Notes: a model not told the origin generated them from the sequence alone. A stretch of DNA of 64,000 nucleotides from Pseudomonas nitroreducens (GCF_014204515.1 NZ_JACHLI010000034.1:15677-79676), one strand, 5' to 3'; shown: positions 34,369 through 43,491, counted from the stretch's first letter. Translations and numbers: made by a program.

Positions 34369-35888
34369 TGTCGGCTTTCCTGCGGGGGCGGTGCGATCTC
34401 CAGGCGATTGCGCCCGCCGGCCTTGGCGCGGTACAGCGCGCGGTCGGCGGCTTCGATGAGGGATTGCGGGCTGCTGTCGCTGCCACCGGGCAGGGTGGTG
34501 ATGCCGATGCTCGCGGTGATGCGGCCCAGCGGGCTGCCGGCGTGGGTCAGGTTGGCCTGCTGCAGGCGTTGCATGAACTGCTGGGCCACGGCCAGCGCGC
34601 CGTCGGCGCCGGTGTTGGGCAGGATCACGGCCAGCTCCTCGCCGCCATAGCGCGCCGCCAGGTCGCCGGGGCGCCGCACACTGTCGGCCAGCACGCGGCC
34701 GATGCGCCGCAGGCAGTCGTCGCCGGCCGGGTGGCCGTAGGTGTCGTTGAAGCGCTTGAAGTGGTCGACGTCGATCAGCAGCAGACCCAGTGGCGCGCGT
34801 TCGCGGTGGGCGCGGCGCAACTCGGCAATCAGGTGGTCGTCGAAGCTGCGGCGGTTGTCCAGCCCGGTCAGCGGGTCGCGCGAGGCGAGCACTTCCAGTT
34901 GCTGGTTGGCCTTGAGCAGCTCCTCGCGGGCGTCGCGCAGCAGGCGTTCGGTGCCGATGCGGCGCTGGATGGCGAGGATCAGCAGGCTGCCGATGACCAC
35001 CACGACCATCAGCAGGCCGAAGGCGATGGCCACCGTGCGCAGGGCGTCGGCGCGCCAGGCGGCGAGGGCTTCGTCCTTGCCCAGGGCGACCGAGGTCACC
35101 AGCGGGTAGCGCTCGTTCTTGCGGAAGGCGTAGATGCGCTCGATGCCGTCCAGCGACGAGGGGAAGGTGGCGCTGCCCACCGTGGCGTTCTCCAGGTACT
35201 GGGTGAAGATCGGCGAGCGCGACAGCACGCGGCCCATGTCGCTCTCGCGGAAGGGGTAGCGCACCAGCACCTGGCCACTGCGGGTGGCCACGCCGATGGC
35301 GCCGCTGCGGCCGATGTCGATCTTGCCGAACAGGCGCAGGAAATCCTGCACGCCGAGGGTGGCGACTATCACCCCGGCGAAGTTGCCCTGGGCGTCGTTG
35401 TAGCGGCGGCTGACGGTGATCACCCAGACGCCGGTGGCGCGGCTGTGGATCGGCTCGCCGATGTAGGCGTCCAGGGACGGGTTGTCGCGGTGATGGATGA
35501 AGAAGGCGCGGTCGGCGCTGTTGGCGCCCGGCGGGAAACGCCCGTTGGAGGTCATCAGCCAGTTGCCCTGGGCGTCGTAGATGCCGACGCCGTTGAGCTG
35601 GGCGAGCAGGTGCTGCTGGCGCTGCACCAGTTCGTTGAGCCGCTGCAGCTGCGGTGCGTCGCGGCCTTCGTGTTCCAGGCGCTCGGCCAGGCCGAGCAGC
35701 AGCATGGAGCTCTGGGTGACGATGCCTTCGACGTAGGTGTCCAGCGCCTGGGTCAGGTTGAGGTTGTGCGTGGTGGTCTCCTCCAGCGTCCGCTCGCGGG
35801 CCGACCACAGCTCCCAGGCCGTGGCGATGGCCACAGTGAGGCTGATGATCGACAGCAGGAGGATGGCTAGGCGGATATCGCGTTTCAC
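34365..35888 (-). CDS. Membrane diguanylate cyclase with extracytoplasmic Cache-type sensor
   Basis: 507 residues: TM1 (LAILLLSIISLTVAIATAW, residues 7-25), a periplasmic dCache-like domain to about 285 (VGIYDAQGNWLMTS, AFFIHHRDNP, VSRRYNDAQGNFAGV), TM2 near 290-310, a short coiled coil, then GGDEF at about 335-495. The active motif is GGEEL and the inhibitory site RPGD sits five residues before it, so the enzyme should make c-di-GMP with product feedback. Cache domains bind small metabolites such as amino acids. It overlaps the sirtuin by 4 bp and lies 94 bp downstream of another cyclase. Confidence 0.9.
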   Translation of the reverse strand: MKRDIRLAILLLSIISLTVAIATAWELWSARERTLEETTTHNLNLTQALDTYVEGIVTQSSMLLLGLAERLEHEGRDAPQLQRLNELVQRQQHLLAQLNGVGIYDAQGNWLMTSNGRFPPGANSADRAFFIHHRDNPSLDAYIGEPIHSRATGVWVITVSRRYNDAQGNFAGVIVATLGVQDFLRLFGKIDIGRSGAIGVATRSGQVLVRYPFRESDMGRVLSRSPIFTQYLENATVGSATFPSSLDGIERIYAFRKNERYPLVTSVALGKDEALAAWRADALRTVAIAFGLLMVVVVIGSLLILAIQRRIGTERLLRDAREELLKANQQLEVLASRDPLTGLDNRRSFDDHLIAELRRAHRERAPLGLLLIDVDHFKRFNDTYGHPAGDDCLRRIGRVLADSVRRPGDLAARYGGEELAVILPNTGADGALAVAQQFMQRLQQANLTHAGSPLGRITASIGITTLPGGSDSSPQSLIEAADRALYRAKAGGRNRLEIAPPPQESRQ

Positions 35889-35982
35889 ACTGGCCTCGAT
35901 GGGTCGTTCCCTGTGGCTATGGCATCGCCCGGCGACGGAGCAGGGCGACGCCGGCGGCGCGCGCCGGGGTGGGTGTCGTTCC

Positions 35983-37176
35983 TCAGACGCCTTCCTGGCC
36001 GTCGAGTTGCACGCGGTTGCGCCCGGCCTGCTTGGCGCGGTACAGGCGCCGGTCGCAACGGGCGAGCAGTTCGCGCGGCTCGTCCAGCCCGCTGTCGTTG
36101 GCCATCGCCGCGCCCAGGCTGATGGTCAGATGGCGCAGGCGGTCAGGCCGGTAGCAGTGCTCGATGCCCAGGCTCGCCACCTGTTCGCGCAGGCGTTCGG
36201 CGACGCAGCGCAGGTCTTCGGCATTGCCCGCCTCGAGCAGGATGGCGAACTCCTCGCCGCCATAACGATAGACGTTGGCGCCGCCACCGCGCAGGGTGCT
36301 GACCAGGCACTCGGCGACCTGACACAGGCAGCGGTCGCCGGCCTGGTGGCCGTAGTGGTCGTTGTAGGGCTTGAAGTAGTCGATATCGGCCATCAGCAGG
36401 GCGAAGGGCCGGCCATGGGCGCGCATGCCATGCCAGCACTCGTTGAGCTGCAGGTCCAGTGCGCGACGGTTGCCGACCCCGGTGAGGCCGTCGGTGGCGG
36501 CCAGCTCCTGCAGGCGCAGGTTGAGCGAGGCCAGTTCGCTGCGCTGGCGCCGTTCTTCCAGGTCGGCGAGGAAGGCCTGGCGCACGCCCTGGATGTTGGT
36601 CCAGCTGATGAACAGGCTGAACAGCGCGATCGGCAGGTAGACCAGGGTGAAGATCAGCAGCGGCTTGGCGGCGCCGTCGTGGATCAGCCAGACGTTGTAG
36701 AGAATGATCGCCGAGATGATCGCCGAAACCAGCGCGATGCCCTTGAAGGAATAGCGCACGCCGAGGTTGCCCAGCAGCACGAAGACCACCGAGGCGTAGA
36801 GGAAGAATTGCACGTCGGGCGAGGCGCTGCGCTTGAGCAGTTCGAACCAGGCGATAGTGGAAATGATGTCGTGCACCGGCATCAGCATGTCCATGACCAG
36901 CACGCTGCGGCTGAAGCGGAACACCAGGAAGATGTTGAGCAGGCCGACCAGGCTCAGGCCGGTGCGCAGGAACAGCGATTCGCGGGCCATGTCCGGGATC
37001 AGCAGGGCATCGGCGAGCACGTAGGAGTCGTAGGCGGCCATGGCGATGAAGTTGATCGCCAGCAGGAAGCGCCGGTAATGCTGGATCACGTAGGCCTTAT
37101 AGGCGTCGTGCTGGCGCGGCGCGATTCTCCCGCGGTGCTGCCGGGGAGAGGGGCGGGGGAATTCGGGTGCGGTCAT
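35983..37176 (-). CDS. Membrane diguanylate cyclase with six-helix N-terminus
   Basis: 397 residues. After a basic N-terminal tail come about six hydrophobic helices (residues 38-205, for example LSLVGLLNIFLVF and LLIFTLVYLPIALFSLF), resembling MASE-type sensor regions. A coiled coil and GGDEF domain follow (TDGLTGVGNRRALD, ADIDYFKPYNDHYGH, YRYGGEEFAILL). The catalytic GGEEF is intact. The I-site position holds GGGA instead of RxxD, so product inhibition is probably missing. The ATG at 37176 is assumed; the frame stays open upstream. It is co-oriented with the next cyclase and sirtuin. Confidence 0.87.
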   Translation of the reverse strand: MTAPEFPRPSPRQHRGRIAPRQHDAYKAYVIQHYRRFLLAINFIAMAAYDSYVLADALLIPDMARESLFLRTGLSLVGLLNIFLVFRFSRSVLVMDMLMPVHDIISTIAWFELLKRSASPDVQFFLYASVVFVLLGNLGVRYSFKGIALVSAIISAIILYNVWLIHDGAAKPLLIFTLVYLPIALFSLFISWTNIQGVRQAFLADLEERRQRSELASLNLRLQELAATDGLTGVGNRRALDLQLNECWHGMRAHGRPFALLMADIDYFKPYNDHYGHQAGDRCLCQVAECLVSTLRGGGANVYRYGGEEFAILLEAGNAEDLRCVAERLREQVASLGIEHCYRPDRLRHLTISLGAAMANDSGLDEPRELLARCDRRLYRAKQAGRNRVQLDGQEGV

Positions 37177-37389
37177 CGAAAGTGGGAGCCTGTGTCTGCC
37201 ATCCGGGGCGAATGCTGGCCAAGGGCTAGAGTAGGGTGGCGGCACCGTTGCCGTCCAGCAGGGCAATGCATACGGTGTACCAAATCGTCGGTCACCCGGG
37301 ATTGGCTCTGTAGCCAGGGGTTGTAATGGATCTTTATAGGGTGCCAATGCGGCGGCATGATGACCGCACTTCCTGCTTTCGAGGCTTCC

Positions 37390-38010
37390 ATGTACGTACC
37401 CACACACTTCGAGGAAAACCGCCCGGACGAGCTGCACCGGCTGATCCGCGAGCATCCCCTGGGCATCCTGGTCACCGCTCACGACGGGCTGCTGGACGCC
37501 AACCACCTGCCGTTCGAACTGGAGCTCGCCGGCGCCAAGCCGCTGCTGCGCGCCCACGTTGCCCGGAACAACCCGGTGTGGCAGGAGGCCGACGGGGAAG
37601 AGGTGCTGGTGATCTTCCGTGGCGAGCACGCCTACGTCTCGCCCAACTGGTACCCGAGCAAGCACGAGGCGCACCGCCAGGTGCCGACCTGGAACTACCA
37701 GGTGGTGCATGTGCGTGGCCGCCTGAAGGTGATGGACGAGGAGCGCTTCGTCCGCGGTGTGGTCGGCCGCCTGACTCGCACCCATGAAGCCGGCGAGGCA
37801 AAGCCGTGGAAGATGAGCGACTCCGCCCCGGAATTCATCAGCGGCATGCTGGCGAATATCGTCGGTATCGAGGTGGAGATCACCGAGATCATCGGCAAGT
37901 CCAAGCTCAGCCAGAACAAGGAAGAGCGCGACCGCCTGGGCGCCGCCGAGCGCCTGGAGCAGTTGGGCAATGGGGAGCTTTCCACGGCGATGCAGCGCGC
38001 CATGGATTGA
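37390..38010 (+). CDS. PaiB-family FMN-binding protein
   Basis: 206 residues matching PaiB: MYVPTHFEENRPDELHRLIR at the start, HPLGILVTAHDGLLDANHLP, YVSPNWYPSK and the closing KLSQNKEERDR. PaiB proteins have an FMN-binding split-barrel fold; in Bacillus they are linked to repression of sporulation and protease genes, while in pseudomonads the role is unclear. The ATG at 37390 has GAGG six bases upstream; the frame starts 11 codons earlier with poorer support. It is followed by a 111-bp gap with a palindrome and a membrane-protein gene. Confidence 0.9.
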   Translation: MYVPTHFEENRPDELHRLIREHPLGILVTAHDGLLDANHLPFELELAGAKPLLRAHVARNNPVWQEADGEEVLVIFRGEHAYVSPNWYPSKHEAHRQVPTWNYQVVHVRGRLKVMDEERFVRGVVGRLTRTHEAGEAKPWKMSDSAPEFISGMLANIVGIEVEITEIIGKSKLSQNKEERDRLGAAERLEQLGNGELSTAMQRAMD

Positions 38011-38060
38011 CGGAAGGGCCGTGAAGGCCCGGTCCAGACGTGTCCGCATGTTGCAAAGGG

Positions 38061-38097
38061 TTGGCAGGTTGCTTGAGTGGAATGTAATAATATTACA
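38061..38097 (+). promoter_or_regulatory. Promoter with overlapping operator-like palindrome upstream of the membrane acyltransferase-like gene
   Basis: TGTAATAATATTACA at 38083-38097 is a perfect 15-bp palindrome in strongly AT-rich sequence, with partly matching flanks. TTGGCA at 38061-38066 and TAATAA at 38085-38090, 18 bp apart, make a plausible sigma70 promoter whose -10 lies inside the palindrome, so a bound regulator would block it. Confidence 0.55.
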
Positions 38098-38121
38098 ATT
38101 CACTCGCCATCGATTCCCCCT

Positions 38122-39300
38122 ATGACTTCCGCCGCCACACCTGCCATTCCGCTTGTCGCCAACACTGCCACCCGTCTGCACTCCATCGATGCCCTGCGCG
38201 GGCTGGTGATCCTGTTCATGTTGCTGGACCATGTCCGCGAGACGTTCTACCTGCATATGCAGGTGGGCGACCCGATGGATGTGACCCAGACCGACCCGGC
38301 GCTGTTCTTCAGCCGCACCCTGGCGCACCTGTGTGCGCCGGTATTCGTCTTCCTCACCGGGCTTTCCGCCTTCCTCTATGGCGAGAAATACCAGGGCCGC
38401 GCAGCGGTCTCGGCCTTCCTGTTCAAGCGCGGGCTGTTCCTCGTGCTACTGGAAGTCACCCTGGTGAATTTCGCCTGGACCTTCCAACTGCCGCCGCAAG
38501 TCATCTACCTGCAGGTGATCTGGGCCATCGGCCTGAGCATGCTGGCGCTCTCCGCGCTGGTCTGGCTGCCGCGCGCGGCGCTGGTGGTGCTGGGCGTTGC
38601 ACTGGTGGCTGGGCACAACCTGCTCGATGGCGTGCATTTCGCGCCCGGCCATTGGGCCCATGTACCCTGGGCGGTGCTGCATGATCGCGGCTGGATCGAG
38701 GTGGGCGAGGCCCTGCGCCTGCGCACGTCCTACCCGCTGCTGCCGTGGATCGGCGTGATCGCCCTGGGCTACGCCGCCGGGCCCTGGTTCGGTCGTGGCG
38801 CCGATGCCGGCCGGCGCACGCGCAACCTGCTGCTCGGCGCGGCCATCGCCCTGGGCGGCTTCATCGTCCTGCGCCTGAACAACGGTTACGGCGAAAAGCC
38901 CTGGGGCGCCGGCGACAGCGACCTGCAACTGCTGATGAGCTTCTTCAACATCACCAAGTACCCGCCGTCGCTGCTGTTCCTCGCCCTGACCCTGGGCATC
39001 GGCCTGCTCCTGCTGGTGTTCTTCGAGCGCCGCGGGCAGGGCGCCCTGGCCCGCTGGCTGGCGGTGTTCGGCGCCGCGCCGATGTTCTTCTACCTGCTGC
39101 ACCTGTACGTGCTGAAGCTGCTCTACCTGGCCGCCGTGGCTGTTTTCGGCCTGAACCACGGGCAGTACTTCGGCTTCGATGCGGTGTGGGCCGTCTGGCT
39201 GGGGGCGCTGCTGCTGATCGCCGCGCTGTATCCGCCAGTTCACTGGTTTGCCCGTCTCAAGGCCCGCCGCCGTGACATCGCCTGGCTGAAGTACCTGTGA
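38122..39300 (+). CDS. DUF1624/heparan-acetyltransferase-like multi-pass membrane protein
   Basis: About 392 residues with roughly ten membrane helices. The opening RLHSIDALRGLVILFMLLDH, then CAPVFVFLTGLSAFLYG, is the pattern of COG3503/DUF1624 membrane proteins related to acyltransferases that acylate sugars or lipids across the membrane. The DALRG and DH residues are those conserved in the family. I prefer the ATG at 38122; a GTG at 38077 would place the coding start inside the palindrome. The stop overlaps the OprD start (GTGA), coupling the two. Confidence 0.82.
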   Translation: MTSAATPAIPLVANTATRLHSIDALRGLVILFMLLDHVRETFYLHMQVGDPMDVTQTDPALFFSRTLAHLCAPVFVFLTGLSAFLYGEKYQGRAAVSAFLFKRGLFLVLLEVTLVNFAWTFQLPPQVIYLQVIWAIGLSMLALSALVWLPRAALVVLGVALVAGHNLLDGVHFAPGHWAHVPWAVLHDRGWIEVGEALRLRTSYPLLPWIGVIALGYAAGPWFGRGADAGRRTRNLLLGAAIALGGFIVLRLNNGYGEKPWGAGDSDLQLLMSFFNITKYPPSLLFLALTLGIGLLLLVFFERRGQGALARWLAVFGAAPMFFYLLHLYVLKLLYLAAVAVFGLNHGQYFGFDAVWAVWLGALLLIAALYPPVHWFARLKARRRDIAWLKYL

Positions 39301-40631
39301 GGCTGCGCAGTTCTGCCGTGCTGCTGGCGCTGTCCAGCCCGGCACTGGGAGCCGGTGCGCAGGGGGAATCCGCCGGCTTCGTCGAGGACAGCCGCTGGAG
39401 CCTGCTCAACCGCACGGTGTTCGACCAGCGTGAGTACCGCCACGGCGACCGTAACAGCGGTGCGCGCAACGCCTACAAGCCGAGAGGCGAGCGCAACGGT
39501 TATGCCCAGGAATGGGCCTACGGGCTGATGGGCAGCCTGCAGTCCGGCTTCACCCAGGGCAGCGTCGGGCTCGGGCTGGACGCGCACCTTTACCAGGGCG
39601 TGCTGCTGGACAGCGGCGGCGGGCGCGCCGGCAAGGCGCGGCTGGTCGGCCTGGACAACGATGGCCAGCCCAAGGACAGCTTCGCCCGCGGCGGCGCGGC
39701 GCTGAAGGCGCGCGTCTCCTCGACGACCCTGTGGTGGGGCGAGCAGCGGGTGAAGACGCCGGTGTTCAGCTCCTCCGACAGCCGCCTGCTGCCGGAAACG
39801 GCCACCGGCTTTTTCCTCTCCAGCGAGGAGTTCGCCGGGCTGCGGCTGGTGGGCGGGCACTTCACCGAAAGCACTGACCGCAATGCCTCCAGCCATGATC
39901 GCGGCTTCGTGGTGAACTACTCCAACGGCCGCCAGGGGAATGCGTTCGACCTGGCGGGTGTCGCCTATGCACCGACCAAGGCGGCGAGCCTGAGCCTGTT
40001 CACTTCGCGCTACGAGGACAGCTGGCGCCAGGACTACCTCGGCGGCACTCTCAGCCAGCCGCTGGATGACGGGCAGGAGCTGTCGCTGAACCTCAACCTC
40101 TATCGCACCCGCGATACTGGGCAGGCGCTCTCCGGGCGCATCGACAACATCACCTGGAGCCTGCTCGGCGGCTACGGCTTCGGCGCGCAGCGGCTGAGCA
40201 TCGGTTACCAGCAGGTCGATGGCGACACGCCGTTCGATTACGTGACGCGCGGGGCGATCTTCCTCACCAATGCGGTGCAGCTGTCGGACTTCAATGCGCC
40301 CAACGAGCGCTCCTGGCAGTTGCGTTATGACCTGGACCTGGCTTCCTTCGGCGTGCCGGGGTTGTCGATGGCCGCGGCCTATGTGCGCGGCACGGGCATC
40401 GATGGCAGTCACGTCGACCCGCGTGGAGGCTACGCGTACCTGGGCTACGGCAAGGGCGGCAAGCACTGGGAGCGCGACCTGATGCTGCAATACCGCGTGC
40501 CGGAAGGCCCGGCCAAGGGCCTGCGGCTGGTGCTGATGCACAACAGCCACCGCGCTAACGCCGCGCAGGCGGAGCTCAATACCGATCAGCTGCGGGTGGC
40601 CGTGGAGTACCCGCTGGACGGCGGCTTCTGA
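39297..40631 (+). CDS. OprD-family outer-membrane porin
   Basis: 444 residues with a short signal peptide (LRSSAVLLALSSPALGAGA). OprD-family marks are SRWSLLNRTVFDQREYRHG near residue 32, QEWAYGLMGSLQSGFTQG, and the repeating beta-strand pattern through to VEYPLDGGF, without a terminal Phe. These 18-strand porins carry specific amino acids, carboxylates or aromatic acids. The GTG start overlaps the stop of the membrane acyltransferase-like gene, so translation is coupled; the signal peptide begins correctly from this codon. Confidence 0.92.
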   Translation: MRLRSSAVLLALSSPALGAGAQGESAGFVEDSRWSLLNRTVFDQREYRHGDRNSGARNAYKPRGERNGYAQEWAYGLMGSLQSGFTQGSVGLGLDAHLYQGVLLDSGGGRAGKARLVGLDNDGQPKDSFARGGAALKARVSSTTLWWGEQRVKTPVFSSSDSRLLPETATGFFLSSEEFAGLRLVGGHFTESTDRNASSHDRGFVVNYSNGRQGNAFDLAGVAYAPTKAASLSLFTSRYEDSWRQDYLGGTLSQPLDDGQELSLNLNLYRTRDTGQALSGRIDNITWSLLGGYGFGAQRLSIGYQQVDGDTPFDYVTRGAIFLTNAVQLSDFNAPNERSWQLRYDLDLASFGVPGLSMAAAYVRGTGIDGSHVDPRGGYAYLGYGKGGKHWERDLMLQYRVPEGPAKGLRLVLMHNSHRANAAQAELNTDQLRVAVEYPLDGGF

Positions 40632-41033
40632 TCAGAGCCCGCCAAGCAGGTCGTGGGAATCGAGCAGGCGCCAGGCGATTTCCGGGTTCTTCTCCAGGCC
40701 CCGGCGGATCGCCGCGGGAATGGCCTGGCGGATCTTGCGGCAGAGGCCGGGCTGCTCGTCGAAGTCGAACTCGATGCCGCGCATGCTGCGCACTTCATTG
40801 AAGCCGGGGGCGATGTGCAGGCGGATGCCGAGCTGCTCGAACAGCTTGTGCTGCATGCGCTCCAGGTCCGCCAGGTCCTTGAGGTTCTCCAGGCGCTCCA
40901 GCAGGCGCTGCTCCTCGTGCCGGGTCAGCAGGAGGATGCGCAGGTCGGGGTTGGGGCTTTGCAGCAGGCGTTCCCGGTCGCAGTTGCAGGCGCCGGGCGG
41001 GCATTGCTGGCGGAGCGGGGGAGTGGTGGGCAT
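40632..41033 (-). CDS. Hypothetical protein with an N-terminal CPPGACNC motif
   Basis: 133 residues, not recognised. It starts MPTTPPLRQQCPPGACNCDR, giving three closely spaced cysteines (C11, C16, C18) that could bind a metal. A predicted helical stretch is LLERLENLKDLADLERMQHK, and the C-terminal half is acidic/basic and soluble (GIEFDFDEQPGLCRKIRQAI). The frame stays open upstream into a repeat; I chose the ATG at 41033 because the upstream part is REP sequence. It converges on oprD, whose stop is adjacent (40631/40632). Confidence 0.7.
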   Translation of the reverse strand: MPTTPPLRQQCPPGACNCDRERLLQSPNPDLRILLLTRHEEQRLLERLENLKDLADLERMQHKLFEQLGIRLHIAPGFNEVRSMRGIEFDFDEQPGLCRKIRQAIPAAIRRGLEKNPEIAWRLLDSHDLLGGL

Positions 41034-41085
41034 GTCCCGATCATAGCGGGGGATCGGGAGTTTGCGCAGGGGCGGTCTTGTTTTA

Positions 41086-41347
41086 GTAGGAGCGAGGGGG
41101 ACGCCCAGTTCTTGCTTGCGAACAAACCCCGCAGCGGGGCGGTTCGCGAGCAAGCTCGCTCCTACAGTTTGGGTCAGGTCTTGGTAGTCGGCTGTAGGTG
41201 GTCTGCGGCCCCCTGACCCTCTCCCGGAGGGAGAGGGGACTGTTTCGGTGCGGGCTTTCACTTGGGTGTCAGCCGGCTGACTTCCGACACTTGAACCATC
41301 GCTCGGACGGCCCCCTCTCCCCTGGGGAGAGGGCTGGGGTGAGGGGT
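41086..41347. repeat. Repeat block between the CPPGACNC gene and rlhA
   Basis: The 342-bp gap contains a family B inverted pair at 41086-41165 (GTAGGAGCGAG ... CTCGCTCCTAC) and a family E inverted pair at 41211-41347 (CTGACCCTCTCCCGGAGGG ... GGGCTGGGGTGAGGGG). Both flanking genes are on the minus strand, so this is the upstream region of the small gene and the downstream end of rlhA. No gene was found. Confidence 0.75.
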
Positions 41348-41375
41348 TTCAAGCCTGGCGCCGAAGCCAATGCCT

Positions 41376-43379
41376 TTAGTGCGCCGGCTTGCGAATAGTC
41401 TTGAGCAGGTCTTCCGGGCTGATCTGCCCGACGATGTTGCTCACGCCTTCGCTGCCCGGCTGCGGCAGGCCGAGGATGTGGCCCTTGATCTTGCCGATCA
41501 CGTGCATCTCGCAAGGCTTGCAGTCGAACTTCAGGGTCAGCACTTCGTCGCCGTGGATCAGTTGCATCGGCTGCACCTTGGTGCGCACGCCGGTGACGCC
41601 CTTGGCCTGTTTCGGGCACAGGTTGAAGGAGAAGCGCAGGCAGTGCTTGGTGATCATCACCGGAACTTCGCCCGTCTCTTCGTGGGCCTCGTAGGCTGCG
41701 TCGATCAACTGCACGCCGTGGCGGTGGTAGAACGCGCGGGCCTTCTCGTTGTACACGTTGTAGAGGAAGGACAGGTGCGACTCCGGGTACACCGGCGGCG
41801 GGTTGGTCTCGGCCTTGCGGCCGCCGCGTGGGTGGGCCTGCACGCGGGCTTCGGTGAGCGCCTCGATGGCCTCGCGGCGCAGCGATTTCAGCTGGGAGTT
41901 GGGGATGAAGAACGCCTGCGGGGCGTCCAGTTCGATCTGGTCGGCGTGGTACTGGGTGGTGCCCAGCTGGCCGAGCAGGTCGTGCAACTGGTCCAGCGCC
42001 TGTTCCGGCTTGTTGGCGGCGCCGAACGGGCCGTCCAGGGCGACGCTGGCGCTGACGCCTTCCTCGCTGGTGACGGTCAGTTCCAGGCGTTCCTCGCGCA
42101 ACCTGGCGACCCACGACAGGCCGACGCGGCGTTCGGCGGAGGTCTTCTGCAGCGCCTGCTGCCAGTTGTGGTCGAGGTTGCGCGACAGCGGGTGGTTCGG
42201 CCGCAGGCGGTACATGCCTTCGGGCATTTCGTTGGGCTCGACGCGGTAGCGGTAGCGCTTCTCGCCGTCTTCCTCGAACTCGCCCTTGGGCTCGGCGATA
42301 TTGGCGCGGAAGCCGACCACTTCGCGCTTCACCAGCACGTTGAGGCCGTCGCCATTGGACAGCGGGTCCTTGGTGACCACCAGCAGGTCGCGCTTGCCGA
42401 CCTTTTCCACGGTCCCCACCGGCAGGCCGGTGAAGGTCGGCGAGTCGAAGGCGCCGATGTCGATCTTGCGGTCGCTGACGAAGTAGTCGGTGCTGCCGCG
42501 GTGGAAGGTCTTGTCCGGGTCCGGCACGAAGAAGTGGTCGGTGCGGCCGCTGGAGGCGCGGGCCAGGTCCGGGCGCTCGGCGAGGATGCCGTCCAGGCGC
42601 TGGCGGTAATAGGCGGTGATGTTCTTCACGTAGCCCATGTCCTTGTAGCGCCCTTCGATCTTGAAGGAGCGCACGCCGGCGTCGACCAGGGCGCTGAGGT
42701 TGGCGCTCTGGTTGTTGTCCTTCATCGACAGCAGGTGCTTCTCGAAGGCCACCACGCGGCCCTGGTCATCCTTCAGGGTGTAGGGCAGGCGGCAGGCCTG
42801 GGAGCAGTCGCCGCGGTTGGCGCTGCGGCCGGTCTGGGCGTGGGAGATGTTGCACTGGCCGGAGAAGGCCACGCACAGCGCGCCGTGGATGAAGAACTCG
42901 ATGGCGGCATCGGTCTCGTCGGCGATGGCGCGGATTTCCGCAAGGTTCAGCTCGCGGGCCAGTACCAGTTGGGAGAAGCCGGCCTGATCGAGGAACTTGG
43001 CCCGATCCAGGGTGCGGATGTCGGTCTGGGTGCTGGCGTGCAGCTCGATCGGCGGGATGTCCAGTTCCATGATGCCCAGGTCCTGCACGATCAGCGCATC
43101 GACGCCGGCGTCGTAGAGCTGGTGGATCAGCGCGCGCGCCGGCTCCAGCTCGTTGTCGTGGAGGATGGTGTTGATCGTGGTGAACACCCGCGCGTGGTAG
43201 CGATGGGCGAACTCCACCAGCTGGGCGATATCGCTCACCTCGTTGCAGGCGTTGTGCCGCGCGCCGAAGCTCGGGCCACCGATGTAGACGGCGTCGGCGC
43301 CATGCAGGATGGCCTCGCGGGCGATGTGCACATCGCGGGCAGGGCTGAGCAGTTCCAGATGGTGTTTGGGCAGGGACAT
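41376..43379 (-). CDS. rlhA: U32 peptidase-family protein, probable 23S rRNA hydroxylase RlhA
   Basis: 667 residues, close to E. coli RlhA (about 650) and far longer than the tRNA paralogue TrhP. The N-terminal TIM-barrel U32 domain shows ELLSPARDVHIAREAILHGA, ADAVYIGGPSFGARH and IVQDLGIM. The FeS/prephenate-type cysteines follow in IHGALCVAFSGQCNISH and RGDCSQACRLPY. The extra C-terminal domain ends FDCKPCEMHVIGKIKG. RlhA catalyses 5-hydroxycytidine formation at position 2501 of 23S rRNA (established for E. coli). The ATG at 43379 fits the conserved N-terminus. Confidence 0.88.
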   Translation of the reverse strand: MSLPKHHLELLSPARDVHIAREAILHGADAVYIGGPSFGARHNACNEVSDIAQLVEFAHRYHARVFTTINTILHDNELEPARALIHQLYDAGVDALIVQDLGIMELDIPPIELHASTQTDIRTLDRAKFLDQAGFSQLVLARELNLAEIRAIADETDAAIEFFIHGALCVAFSGQCNISHAQTGRSANRGDCSQACRLPYTLKDDQGRVVAFEKHLLSMKDNNQSANLSALVDAGVRSFKIEGRYKDMGYVKNITAYYRQRLDGILAERPDLARASSGRTDHFFVPDPDKTFHRGSTDYFVSDRKIDIGAFDSPTFTGLPVGTVEKVGKRDLLVVTKDPLSNGDGLNVLVKREVVGFRANIAEPKGEFEEDGEKRYRYRVEPNEMPEGMYRLRPNHPLSRNLDHNWQQALQKTSAERRVGLSWVARLREERLELTVTSEEGVSASVALDGPFGAANKPEQALDQLHDLLGQLGTTQYHADQIELDAPQAFFIPNSQLKSLRREAIEALTEARVQAHPRGGRKAETNPPPVYPESHLSFLYNVYNEKARAFYHRHGVQLIDAAYEAHEETGEVPVMITKHCLRFSFNLCPKQAKGVTGVRTKVQPMQLIHGDEVLTLKFDCKPCEMHVIGKIKGHILGLPQPGSEGVSNIVGQISPEDLLKTIRKPAH

Positions 43380-43491
43380 GGTTTCTTCTTTATCAGGCAG
43401 GCACGGGCAATCGCGCATTGTACCGGCCAAACGCCGCGCCGGCATCCGTGGCGTGCCGGGCGGCGTGGCTGTTGGTCGCCTGAAGGGCGGA

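Noticed and set aside
34369..35808. Apparent fusion of a long N-terminal part to the sirtuin
   Set aside because: The extension is the antiphase frame of the diguanylate cyclase; the sirtuin fold begins at the GTG at 34368.
37177..38328. Long N-terminal extension of the second diguanylate cyclase
   Set aside because: It runs antisense through the PaiB gene and the 38083 palindrome; no motif supports it.
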